In this document: positions 20,820 to 30,640 of the stretch, piece by piece
Position numbering within the stretch: position 1 is the first letter of the stretch
How the letters are laid out: each line of letters opens with the position of its first letter
Assembly (NCBI RefSeq): GCF_033807575.1
Contig: NC_084711.1
Coordinates: forward strand, 5,022,001 to 5,086,000
DNA from: Cydia pomonella
Lineage: Eukaryota > Arthropoda > Insecta > Lepidoptera > Tortricidae
Direction of reading: 5' to 3'
Length of the DNA stretch: 64,000 nt
Position numbers and translations under genes: made by a program
The notes under the pieces: generated by a model
Seen by the model: the letters and a program-made list of their open reading frames with translations, nothing else
Told to the model about the DNA's origin: nothing
The model's database searches: none

Positions 20820-21660
20820 TTGAAAGTCCTCAGGGTGCCGATTACGAAAATGACATCCATTATGGAACCCAAGATGGCGGACATTCATTTTTCTTAAAAA
20901 TCGGTATGGGTGTCATCTCCGAGGTTCTTCGAGGTTCCGATTACGAAAATGACGTCCATTTTGCAATCCAAGATGGCGAACATTATTTTTTCTTAAAAAT
21001 CGATATGGGTGTCATCTCCGAGGTTCCTCGGGGATCCGATTACGAAAATGACGTTCATTTTGAAATCCAAGATGGCGGAATTTATTTTTTCTTAAGTCGA
21101 TATGGGTGTCATATCCGAGGTTCCTCGGGATTTCGATTACGAAAATGACGTCTATTTTGAAATCCAAGATGGCGGACATTAATTTTTCTTAAAAATCGAT
21201 ATGGGTGTCATCTCCGAGGTTCCTCGGGGTTCCGATTACGAAAATGACGTTCATTTTGAAATCCAAGATGGCGGAAATTATTTTTTCTTAAAAGTCGATA
21301 TGGGTGTCATATCCGAGGTTCCTCGGGATTTCGATTACGAAAATGACGTCTATTTTGAAATCCAAGATGGCGGACATTAATTTTTCTTAAAAATCGATAT
21401 GGGTGTCATCTCCGAGGTTCCTCGGGGATCCGATTACGAAAATGACGTTCATTTTGAAATCCAAGATGGCGGAAATTATTTTTTCTTAAAAGTCGATATG
21501 GGTGTCATATCCGAGGTTCCTCGGGATTCCGATTACGAAAATGACGTCTATTTTGAAATCCAAGATGGCGGACATTAATTTTTCTTAAAAATCGATATGG
21601 GTGTCATCTCCGAGGTTCCTCGGGGTTCCAATTACAAAAATGACGTCAATTTTGGCGGTT
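20820..21660 (+). repeat. Tandem array of a 99-bp unit, nine copies, alternating subtypes
   Basis: The anchor gattacgaaaatgacgt starts at 20840, 20939, 21038, 21135, 21234, 21333, 21432, 21531 and (as aattacaaaaatgacgt) 21630: a 99-bp period with one 97-bp unit. From 21038 on two subtypes alternate (ctccgagg...gttcattt...ggaaatta versus atccgagg...gtctattt...ggacatta), so the array is a 198-bp higher-order repeat. The period is a multiple of three and part of one frame is open, but the 97-bp unit breaks it, so I do not call a protein. Confidence 0.85.
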
Positions 21661-21739
21661 CTTGTTGGTGCAGATTTCAAAAATAGAGACCATTTTAGAA
21701 TTAAAGGTGGTTGATATCACGGCTACACACATCGACACC

Positions 21740-21900
21740 CATTTCAAAAAGTAGCGTCCGCCATATTTATTTTCAAAATAGATGCCATTTTTGAAATCCA
21801 CACCCCTAAAAACCCAGAAAATAACACCCATGACGACTTTTTCAAAAAAGTGACGTCCGCCATCTTTATTTCCAAAATGGACGTCATTTGTAAAATTAGT
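21740..21900 (-). repeat. Inverted, diverged relatives of the 99-bp unit
   Basis: gacgtccgccatctttattt followed by ccaaaatggacgtcattt is the reverse complement of the unit core (aaatgacgtccattttg...aagatggcggac). A second diverged copy is near 21747-21800. The array can therefore fold back on this flank. Confidence 0.6.
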
Positions 21901-22115
21901 ACACATACATCATACAACATGAAAACTAAAAACATTTCCATCCTCTTTTGGGCAGTTGTGTAAGTCTGTGATAACCCTAGGTAGGTACGGAGACCTTGAG
22001 CGGTGTCGGCATTTACGCAAACATCAAAGGCGTCGGCCCACTGTTACTTTTTACACTGTGCTTTTAGTGTGTAAACGAAAACGTCACATGATATATCAAA
22101 AGAAAAGTTATTTTA

Positions 22116-22681
22116 TCTTATACCTTTAAACGAGCAATTCTTGTATATATATATATATTTCTGTGATCTCGGAAACGGCTCTAACGATTTCGCTGAAATT
22201 TGGTATATAGGGGGTTTTTGAGGGTATACAATCTATCTAGATTAGTCTTATGTTTGGGAAAACGCGTGTTTTCGAGTTTTCATGCGTTTTTCTTTCGACG
22301 CAGAATATGGTCACTAATTTCGTGTTGCCGGCCAGTGTCCGTCTGGTCCAGCGGGTTAAGACGCGGACTGCTAAACGAGTGTTACGGGTTCGAATCTCGC
22401 CCGGTGATTAACTTTTGTTTTTTTTTATATGTTCAAGTTTATATATAATTTTTTAATTTTTATTGTTTTACACAAGTTTAATTTAGTAAAAAAAAAGATC
22501 TATGTAATAAGAGAAATCGACAATAGATGGCGTTAATCTGTGACAAGTGCTGTAAGGTTAAATTAGATTGTAAATAATAATAATTGTCAGTTCACATTTA
22601 ACTTTTTATGTTTATGTAGATTATCACCACCATATTACAATAAATAGTTATAACCGAGCAAAGCTCGGTCGCCCAGGTACT
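22116..22681 (+). mobile_element. Helitron-like non-autonomous element with tRNA-like segment, copy 2
   Basis: Same ends as the copy at 19752-20210, including the ACCGAGC-aaa-GCTCGGT hairpin and cgcccaggtact. It carries an extra stretch of about 110 bp (near 22490-22610) absent from copy 1. The tRNA-like block (gacgcggactgctaaacgag, ggttcgaatc) is conserved. Confidence 0.5.
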
Positions 22682-22698
22682 ATATTACTAACTGTACT

Positions 22699-22807
22699 AG
22701 GTTGCCTTTTTAACAAGTTGGTCCAGTCCATGGTTGCCTACATTTTATATAAAAATCGGTTAATCTAGGCGACCATTAACTGGACCAACTTTTTTAATAC
22801 GGCAACT
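22699..22807. mobile_element. Foldback MITE
   Basis: gttgcctttttaacaagttg then gtccagt pairs with actggaccaacttttttaat then acggcaac. It has a small internal loop and no coding content. Confidence 0.55.
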
Positions 22808-23191
22808 TTCAAATAAGCTTTCATTTGATATATCATACGATGAAATAACAAACAAAAAAACTATCCGTACGCAATCTTACAAGGCAACCTACTTGAAATG
22901 TATCACTGTGAATTTTGTCTTACATTTATTTCTTATCAGAAATAAATAACATGAGGGTGCATATACCTTATAACGTATCTCTATATAACTATCGGTTATC
23001 AATATTAGCATTAGCGGTTAACAACAACATTCCCCTTAAAACAAATAACTATCGCGAGGAAAATACCAAGTCCAAACATCTGAAAAAAATCGGGAAAGAA
23101 AAGCTGCAACTGGCTTTTAAAATGGTACAAGGAAGGGTGGTCATCTGTATGAGAATGTGTTTTTTTTTGTCTCTATTTGACCCAATGGTTG

Positions 23192-23274
23192 ACTGGTAGA
23201 GAATGCCTTTTGGCATTAAGTCCGCCATTTGTGTTTTTTTTTGTTTGTGCAATAAAGTTTAAATAAATAAATAA
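23192..23274 (+). repeat. Non-LTR retrotransposon 3' tail with (AAAT)n end
   Basis: gactggtagagaatgccttt, a T-rich run, gcaataaagtttaaataaat: a 3' end seen on many lepidopteran non-LTR copies. No upstream coding part survives next to it. Confidence 0.5.
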
Positions 23275-23399
23275 TATTCATGTAACGCGATAACGAATTC
23301 TACGTGAACGAAACCGCGGGCAATACCTATTATAGTAACAACAAAATAACAATTTTCTATTGCTATTAATTTAAAACACGCTTTAGGAATTTTTTTGAT

Positions 23400-23570
23400 G
23401 GACCGTAAACGCAGTCAAGGGCACCCCGCTCCCCACTACCGTTGTTCGCTGCCTCCTGCCACAGCGCGCGGCGCGCGCAAACTTGCCGCGCGTTTGAAAC
23501 TTAACGTATTTATATAAGCAAGGAATGCATACATATCAGTAATGAGTGTCGCCGTGATTTTATATTTCTA
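23400..23570 (+). promoter_or_regulatory. Promoter-like module: GC island, TATATAAG, TCAGT initiator
   Basis: A GC-rich island (to about 23495) is followed by tttatataagc at 23510-23520, then catatcagtaatgag with a TCAGT initiator about 25 bp downstream: canonical insect core-promoter geometry. No gene of recognisable coding capacity follows; the spaced ACTTTAATT boxes do. Confidence 0.4.
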
Positions 23571-23625
23571 AATTTTTGTTTAGTAACTGAGATCATTGTT
23601 GATGATCGATTATTATTAACTCTAC

Positions 23626-24032
23626 AAACTTTAATTCAATATTAGCTATACTGCTTAACCTGAAATCAATATCTAGACAAGCACATTGTCTACATGTCTA
23701 ACTTTTTACTAGAATACTAAGTTGATCGATAATATCGTAATTTTGCAATATCAGCAACTCTAATTCTATATTTACAAAATAACTCGTGTTTTTACGTTTA
23801 CCAGAAAGCAGCTGTTCCAGATTTCTAAAAACTGAAAATTGTACATAAATTGAAGTGTTATTCGATATGCTAAAGTTTTCTGTAACTTTAATTCTATATT
23901 TACTTAGTTATTAGCAAAAATTAAAATATTTAAATATAACCGAAAGCTCAACCTTAAAATTTCTAACTTTTTACCAAAGTATTATTTAACATACTCCCAA
24001 TGACATATCAAAAAAGAAAAAACTTTAATATT
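23626..24032 (+). repeat. ACTTTAATTCAATATT boxes spaced about 130 bp (plus orientation)
   Basis: An exact box near 23626, degenerate ones near 23755 and 23884 (ctataTTT variants) and a weaker one at 24021. Spacings are 129, 129 and 137 bp. Mirror arrangement at 18581-18855. Confidence 0.5.
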
Positions 24033-24152
24033 ATCGAAACCCATTTTTGTTCAACCGCTGGTCTATAGGTAAATATACCGGAGAAAATCGTAAAACGTAA
24101 GGGGTTGGGTAGGTTAGGTACATATATATATAAATGTATCTTATAGCATAAT

Positions 24153-24710
24153 AAAATTAAGAAAATTGCGTCCTTAGAGACAGCTCTTAAAGCGTACCAT
24201 GGATATGTGTCATCTGTGCTACGATATGGTATAATTATATGGGGAAACTCGGTATCTATAGACAGAGCTTTTAAGGCTCAAAAGAAATGTATACGAGCAT
24301 TAGGCAACCTAAAAAGAAGACATTCATGTAAGCCAATATTTGAAAAGCTTAACATTCTTCCTTTGCCCTCTATGTATATTTCGGAAATGTGCATATTTGT
24401 CAAAAAACACCCAGAACTATTTAAAACGGTGGCTGAGAGTAATCCATCTGCCCGAAGCAATAGATTACACAAATTAATTGGATGTAAAAGCCAAACTGCT
24501 TTTTATCGTAATAATGTAATGGGAATGGCAATCACACTGTATAATAAGTTACCGTCTTGTATAGCTGGTCTTCCAATAAATCAGTTCCAAAAAGTATTCC
24601 ATAAATGGCTAGGCAAAAAAATTTTTACTCAGTATCCGAATTTCTTACATGTAAAGCCAATGAGTGTTAAGGTGGTTCGACTAGGTTACCCAAAGCTTAA
24701 ACCTCACTAG
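24153..24710 (+). pseudogene. 5'-truncated non-LTR retrotransposon RT C-terminal region
   Basis: An open frame reads KKIASLETALKAYHGYVSSV and LRYGIIIWGNS, then AQKKCIRALGNLKRRHSCKP, LNILPLPSMYISEMCIFVKK and LYNKLPSCIAGLPINQFQK to a TAG at 24708. This is the thumb and C-terminal part of a jockey/RTE-type LINE reverse transcriptase. There is no catalytic YxDD block. It is uninterrupted for about 180 codons, so truncation is recent or the piece is lightly decayed. The 3' UTR runs to about 24810. Confidence 0.75.
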
Positions 24711-24810
24711 ATGGCGCCACAATTGCAAATTTTGAGTTTTAATTTTTTTGTGGAGTAGTCTTGGTATTTCTATACTGTAAATTATATTTAGCGCACTCTT
24801 TAAATAAATA

Positions 24811-25840
24811 TTGAACTATTACAACAAACATTGAACACTTCATTGTACAAAAACTACCCCTTAATGTCGACAGAATGTTTCTTGACTCTATTTCTAAGTA
24901 TCACTCACACATTGAAACAGTCTTACTGGGATCCATGTAGTAGACAATTTGGCACAGCGTGAGTAAGCTTCAATGGCGTTGCGGTATGTACGTGGAAATA
25001 CATGCAATAGGATGTGGGTTCGAGACTCATTAGAAATTTTTTTGTTATCAGTATTATCAAGTACCTATTATTATTAAATTATTTTATGAGAAATATGAGC
25101 GTTTTCCATGAAAATATTAAAAATCTGATTCTCACACATCATGATATTTTTGGGTTCTTCCAACTCAGAATCACTAGCATAATCAATCCTCGTGCTAAAA
25201 AAACCCGAAAATTTGTATTGAAATTTTAGTTTTACATTGTAATTTCTTTCACACTAAAATGTGACGTAATGGTATGGATATTTTAGGATATCTTTTTTTA
25301 ATGCTAGGGTGGAGAAGATTCTAAGTAGAATGAACCTAAGAAAGTCTAAATTTGTAAGTCAGATTTTCCGGTATTTTTAAAAAAAAAAAACGCTGTTTTG
25401 TTCTAAAATTAAAGCAATCCCTTACTGCCCAGCCTTTAAAAAAGTAGGTACTATTTTACAGTAGAATAATTAAAACATTTTTTTACGATACATTAAATTA
25501 AATTACAGTGAGTTACATAATTGCATGGCCTTCTATTTATAACCATTATAAAAAGAAATGAGATATTTACCATGTTTGTTTATATTATTGATTTCCCGAT
25601 ATTTTGACACAACTAGAAGTTTCACACAATGCCTAGAGATAGAAAATTATTTATTTATTTTATTTATTGTCAATTTCATTCAACGGATCACATCATATCC
25701 AATTTATTTTCTACCTAGTTGGTTATTAAATTCTGTTACTGCAATAATCTTTATCTACATAAAATATACCAACGAAAGTTTAAAAAAGTATATATTAAAA
25801 TGAAGTACACAAAATCAGGAATTACATATGACAATATCAT
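24811..25840. other. AT-rich intergenic stretch, nothing recognised
   Basis: Only short AT-biased ORFs without family resemblance. Confidence 0.4.
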
Positions 25841-25844
25841 TCAA

Positions 25845-26330
25845 AATCGCCTCCTCTGGCTTTGACACAGGCCCTCAAACGACGAGGCCAGTCATCAATA
25901 GCGGCACGCACGATTGTCATGTCTAATTCCGTCACTGTCTTAACTATGGCCCGCTTGAGGGAGTTAAGATTTGTGTGGATTTAGCACAGGCTTTCTCCTC
26001 AATAACCTGCTATATGGCATAATCCAGGGGCTTAAGGTCCGGGCTGGAGGACGGCCAGTCTTCGTGGGCAATAAAGTCAATTTTGTTCCTTCGAAACCAG
26101 GCTTGAGTTGTTTTTGCCTTATGTGCAGGAGCTGAGTCCTGTTCAAAGATCCATGGCTGGTTTTGAAATAGGGTGTGACTTAAGGGCTTCACTATTGGTT
26201 CGAGAACGGTTTCCAGTTTCCGGTTTTCACACTTTTTTCACAGAAATGAATCTGTGTTAGCCCTGAGTATGACACACCCAAAATCATGTTTGGCGGGTGC
26301 CCACATTTGTGCAACGCAATAGGGTTGTTT
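25845..26330 (-). pseudogene. Broken mariner/Tc1-family transposase fragment
   Basis: Minus-strand frames give PWIFEQDSAPAHKAKTTQAW, FRRNKIDFIAHEDWPSSSPD and LKPLDYAI, the central catalytic part of a mariner-like transposase with Asp in EQDSAPAH and SPDLKPLDYA. After an in-frame stop and frameshift, the C terminus continues as AIVKTVTELDMTIVRAAIDD, WPRRLRACVKARGGDFE. The N-terminal DNA-binding domain and the terminal repeats were not seen. Inactive. Confidence 0.82.
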
Positions 26331-26974
26331 CCATCTACAAATCTTAGGGCATAATTGTATCCAAATAAATTCTTTTGGATTATAAGAACATGTTAAACTG
26401 CTTTTAGGGGACCTGTAATGACCATATTTTTATAAAAATTGAATTTAAAATAACTTTTGGCACACATCACGTGACCAAACTCGAAACGTCATTGAAGATT
26501 CTGATGACGTCACAACTCTCGGATTGACACTGTTGACAGTTAGGCGATTAACAACAAATGACAAATATCAGTTGACAGTTCGTATCTTCTACGTATGTAT
26601 GTAGTTATGTGTCAAACCATAAACTGTGACGTCAACAATTTTCAAAGAGCGTCTTGGGCGCGAAAGCATCTGTCAAAATATATTTTGTTAATTTAACATA
26701 TTTAAAGCCGTTTTTAGTATAAAAGCTGAATTTTAAGGCAACTTTTAGTTAATATAGAAAGTAATACAAGCGTTTCAAAAAATTGGAATACGATTCTCTT
26801 TTAGGCCCCAATTCATTATAGATACGACGAGATAAGCGTTATGTGTGGTATATAATTATAGCTCACAAATCCACCACATTATGTCATTTTTTATTTTTTC
26901 GGTAGCATTTGTTTTAACGGAAATAAAGAGGTTGCAAATCGAGTAACAGAACTTCAGAACAGATATCATTTGAT

Positions 26975-27185
26975 ATTTACCAGTCGCTTTTCGGTGAAGG
27001 AAAACATCGTGAGGAAACTGGACTAATCCCAAAAAGGCTTAGTTTTACCCTCTGGGTTGGAAGGTCAGATGGCAGTGGCTTTCGTAAAAACTAGTGCCTA
27101 CGCCAAATCTTGGGATTAGTTGTCAAAGCGGACCCCAAGCTCCATTGAGCCGTGGCAATATGCTGGGACAACGCTAGGAAGAAAG
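26975..27185 (+). repeat. SINE/LINE-tail repeat (gaaggaaaacatcgtgagga)
   Basis: tttcggtgaaggaaaacatc followed by gtgaggaaactggactaatc is a familiar insect retroposon 3' region. It ends in a purine-rich (gaaa)n stretch near 27178-27195. Confidence 0.5.
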
Positions 27186-27573
27186 AAAGAAATCGAGTAA
27201 CAGAACTTAGTAACCAACTAAGTATAATAGTTATGATGTAAATGTCCATATCATGTTGGAGTCATATATGTATTAGCCAACTAATTATTCAAGATCAATA
27301 CACTTAGCTCCCTTAGGTATTCGCCTAAGTACAATCTCGGGCAAAATTGAGTTTTATAAAAGTGAACTAGTTTCTAGGTCATATTTTCTATGAATTGGTC
27401 ATTTTTGTAGACTCCAATTACAGTTACACTTTTCCTGGTTTTTCGCGGACCAGAATATCGATGATTTTTGTAACTTGATTTAGACGTTGCTATCATTTTC
27501 AATCCAAAAACACATAAAATCACAATTCAGAACATGCGGCAGCGTTGTTTTCTATCAAGTACCTCAAGCACCA

Positions 27574-27702
27574 GAGCGGCTACCGGGAAAATCGAAATTC
27601 GTCAATTTCGGGCATTTTTCTCTGTCACTCTAATTACGTCTTAGTGAGAGTAAAAGAAAGATCCCCGCAATTTGCGAATTTAGGTTTTCGCGGTAGGCCC
27701 CC
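27574..27702. mobile_element. Foldback MITE, GAGGGCCTACCGC family, copy 3
   Basis: gagcggctaccgggaaaatc and ttttcgcggtaggcccc are the ends, with inner gcatttttctctgtcactct pairing roughly with agagtaaaagaaagatccc. Closer to copy 1 than to copy 2. Confidence 0.6.
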
Positions 27703-27704
27703 AA

Positions 27705-28755
27705 GTCCTGTCAAGTTTCAGCAGTGTTGCCAGGTGAGCGGAAGAGAATTATCGTACTTGAGTGTCAATATTATTGTACCGTTGAAAAAAATATCGTACG
27801 CCAATCAAAAAGGCAGCCCCTAAAAATGTCTAGCAAAATAAGCTTAAATTTCCAATTAATAATAAAAAAAAGACAATTTTCGTCTAAATTGCGCAAAAGA
27901 TCTGTTTATGTTTGTGTATTTTTGGGATAGACTCAAACGGTATACAGGAAATTGTGACATTTTAAACTTTAAACTTACACCAAGGAGCCGAACACCCAAA
28001 AGATACTAATTTTAGCCTATTTCTGAGAGAAAGTGTCATATTTTGCTTCAAATTACTAGAGTTTTAAGGTGGCATCATCCAAGGGCTGAAAGTATAGTAC
28101 TTTAGTGTACGATAATGCTCTTTGGAACATTACGTCATACCGGGGCCCAAATTATCGTACATGTACGACAATTATCGTACGCCTGGTCACACTGAGTGTC
28201 AGTGTCGACAAAGTCAGCTATAAACGCGTCAAACATCGCAACGTCGCGCCGATGGCCGGCCGAGGCATGGAGTGGCAACGCCGCAATGTATTTGTACACG
28301 ACATTTGTCACACACACATGAGTAAAATTTATAAAAATATAACGTTGATTATTGCATGATTTCTGTATGAAACAAAGTTTTTCTATTAATTTAGCGCAAA
28401 TGAATATTCGAAAGTAGATAGATGCGCAACTATTTATGTAATAATATTGTGTAATTAATTAATTAATAGCGATTGTTTTTTGTATGAAAATCGAACCACC
28501 TTAACTGGACATGGACAAAACAGTGTGTACAGTAAATAAATACCAGTACCTATTAGTAGTACTAGGCAATGTTATAAAAGTAAATAATAAGTATTGCGTT
28601 TGTATTGTAAATAGATAATGTATAATAATGTTATAATAGTTTAGTTTTAGGTAAATATGTAATTAAACTTTTGCATGCCTAAATTAAGGTACAAACATTA
28701 TTGATACTGAATAACTTTGTAATCCACCAACTACACATAATGTTTGGCAAAATAA
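27705..28755. other. Non-coding stretch with repeat debris
   Basis: Contains short cgtacgataatt-rich inverted motifs (atcgtacatgtacgacaatt near 28153-28180) and AT-rich DNA. No exon was recognised. Confidence 0.35.
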
Positions 28756-28759
28756 ATGA

Positions 28760-28784
28760 TTTACTTTACTTTACTTTACTTTAC
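28760..28784 (+). repeat. (TTTAC)n microsatellite
   Basis: Five tandem pentamers following aataaatga, probably the tail of a retroposed sequence. Confidence 0.8.
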
Positions 28785-29614
28785 ATAGGACAAGGTTTTA
28801 GGTAATATACCGCCGTCGGAGGCGATTTGAACTTTAAGGAGCCATAATGTTTACTTTCGCCTTTCGAATTCATGGTACTGGGGTAGTACCTTATATATTT
28901 ACCACCATTTATAAGCTTTATTTAAAACATTGTTTCGATCTAGTAGGTATTACCTACAGGTATTACAGGGGCGGCAAGCCGCGGCCTAAAAAAATCACAC
29001 TTTGTATCCTTAATGAGACTACTGAAAAATTTGTTTCTTTTACAAATTGTTGTTTAACTGCTCGTGTTAATGCTAAATATTGATACCCGAGCAAGCGAAA
29101 GATACTAAAATTGGACCACGAGCGTAGCAAGTGGTTCGTAAAGTGAATCTCGAGCGTTGCGAGGGTTTCAGGCACGAGGGTTAAATAAATTTTGTCACCG
29201 AGCCACTACATTTTTCACCACACCAACGCGAGGAAAATACAGACTGTAAAACATCAAATAATCCAAATGAACGTTACTAAATATTTATAAATTTTACCAA
29301 CCAACATAGGAAACAACTCAAAATTTACATCTAATTATCCACTGTTGTGGATAAAATGCAACTTTCTCATCAGTATGTGAACTGTCAAGAGAGGCTTTAC
29401 GAGCTGGTGTAGTGAAAACATCAGTCGGAGCTATTTGAGCCTCCATAAACTAGTCATTTCTAAATTCTCGCTCTTCTCAAAAGTTTGCCGAGCTCTGACC
29501 TACGGAATAAAAGTTTATTATATGAGTTCTAATACTGAGGTTACTCCACATTGCCCCTGACCGACAGTAGCTCCTAAAAACCTAAAACGGTATTTTACAC
29601 TAGCTACCTAGGTA

Positions 29615-29837
29615 GAGTCAGCATCAATAGTAGCGGATGAAACAACGCTCCAAAAGTATCTGATATTCCGGATATCTTTTCCAAATATTGATAAATCCAT
29701 AAAATTTACGTTCCAAAGTATATCTTTTAACGTCTTCATTGTTCTACCTATAGAACCACCACATTTCGTTAAGCTTTTACAGAATGGTAGATACTTTTGA
29801 AACCTTGTTTGATCCGCTACTTTTGATGGTGACTGTA
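29615..29837. mobile_element. Foldback MITE (agtagcggat family)
   Basis: agtcagcatcaatagtagcg then gatgaaac pairs with gtttgatccgctacttttga then tggtgact. The inner region also pairs (ccaaaagtatct...agatacttttg). Confidence 0.6.
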
Positions 29838-30189
29838 CGTGTAAATTAAGAGCCCTTAATCCTTGGAGCGTTCTCCGATTTCACGAAATAACGCTCGATA
29901 GATGGCGTTGGCGCTCGGTACGCGAGCGCCGGCAACGCGACGCGCGTTTCAATACAGACTAGAATAATCTTGATAGTTTTCAATATAATTTCAAGCAACA
30001 TTAATTTTAGTGTCATATGATATCATATGGGCACTCTTTATTTTATTGTATATGCACAGTAGTTTTTTTTTTATGTACACTACTACTAAGTGTACAGACT
30101 ACAGAGTGTACTATAACGCTTGCTCTTTATTCTGTCTCTTTCACACCAATGGAAAATGAAGAAGTTAGTAAATGACTGCAGGTATAAAT

Positions 30190-30640
30190 AAAGTATATTA
30201 GTGCGATAGAGAGACAGATAGTGTTTCGTTGTCGTATCGTAAACGATTGGCATGTTGGCCACACACTTGCTTAGTGCCTAGCCAAAATACCAATCGTTTG
30301 CGTATATTAGTGCGATAGAGAGAGAGTAGTGTTTCGCTGTCGTATCGTAAACGATTGGCATGTTGGCTACGCACCCATGATACCTAGCCAAGAAGCCAAT
30401 CGATTGCGCATATTAGTGCGATAGAGAGACAGATAGTGTTTCCTTGTCGTATCGTAAACGTTTGGCATGTTGGCTACGCACCCATGCTGCCCAGCCAAGA
30501 TGCCAATCGTTTGTGCATATTAGTACGAGAGAGAGACAGATAGTGTTTCGTTGTCGTATCGATTGGCATGGTGGCTACTCACCCATGCTGCCTAGTCAAG
30601 ATGCCAATCGTTTGCGCACATTAGTGCTATAGAGTTTCAG
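30190..30640 (+). repeat. Tandem array of a 104-108-bp MITE-like unit
   Basis: The anchor atattagtgcgatagagaga starts near 30196, 30304, 30410, 30518 and (degenerate) 30618. Each unit carries a stem formed by cgattggcatgttggc and gccaagatgccaatcg. A single diverged relative lies at 63545-63690. It directly abuts the giant palindrome. Confidence 0.8.

Noticed and set aside
20780..21148. 122-codon ORF with 33-residue repeats
   Set aside because: The frame is lost at the 97-bp unit and later units contain stops; best read as satellite DNA.
28847..29083. 78-codon ORF on + with a GGKPRPKK motif
   Set aside because: Resembles an AT-hook by chance; it lies in repeat-rich DNA with no other support.
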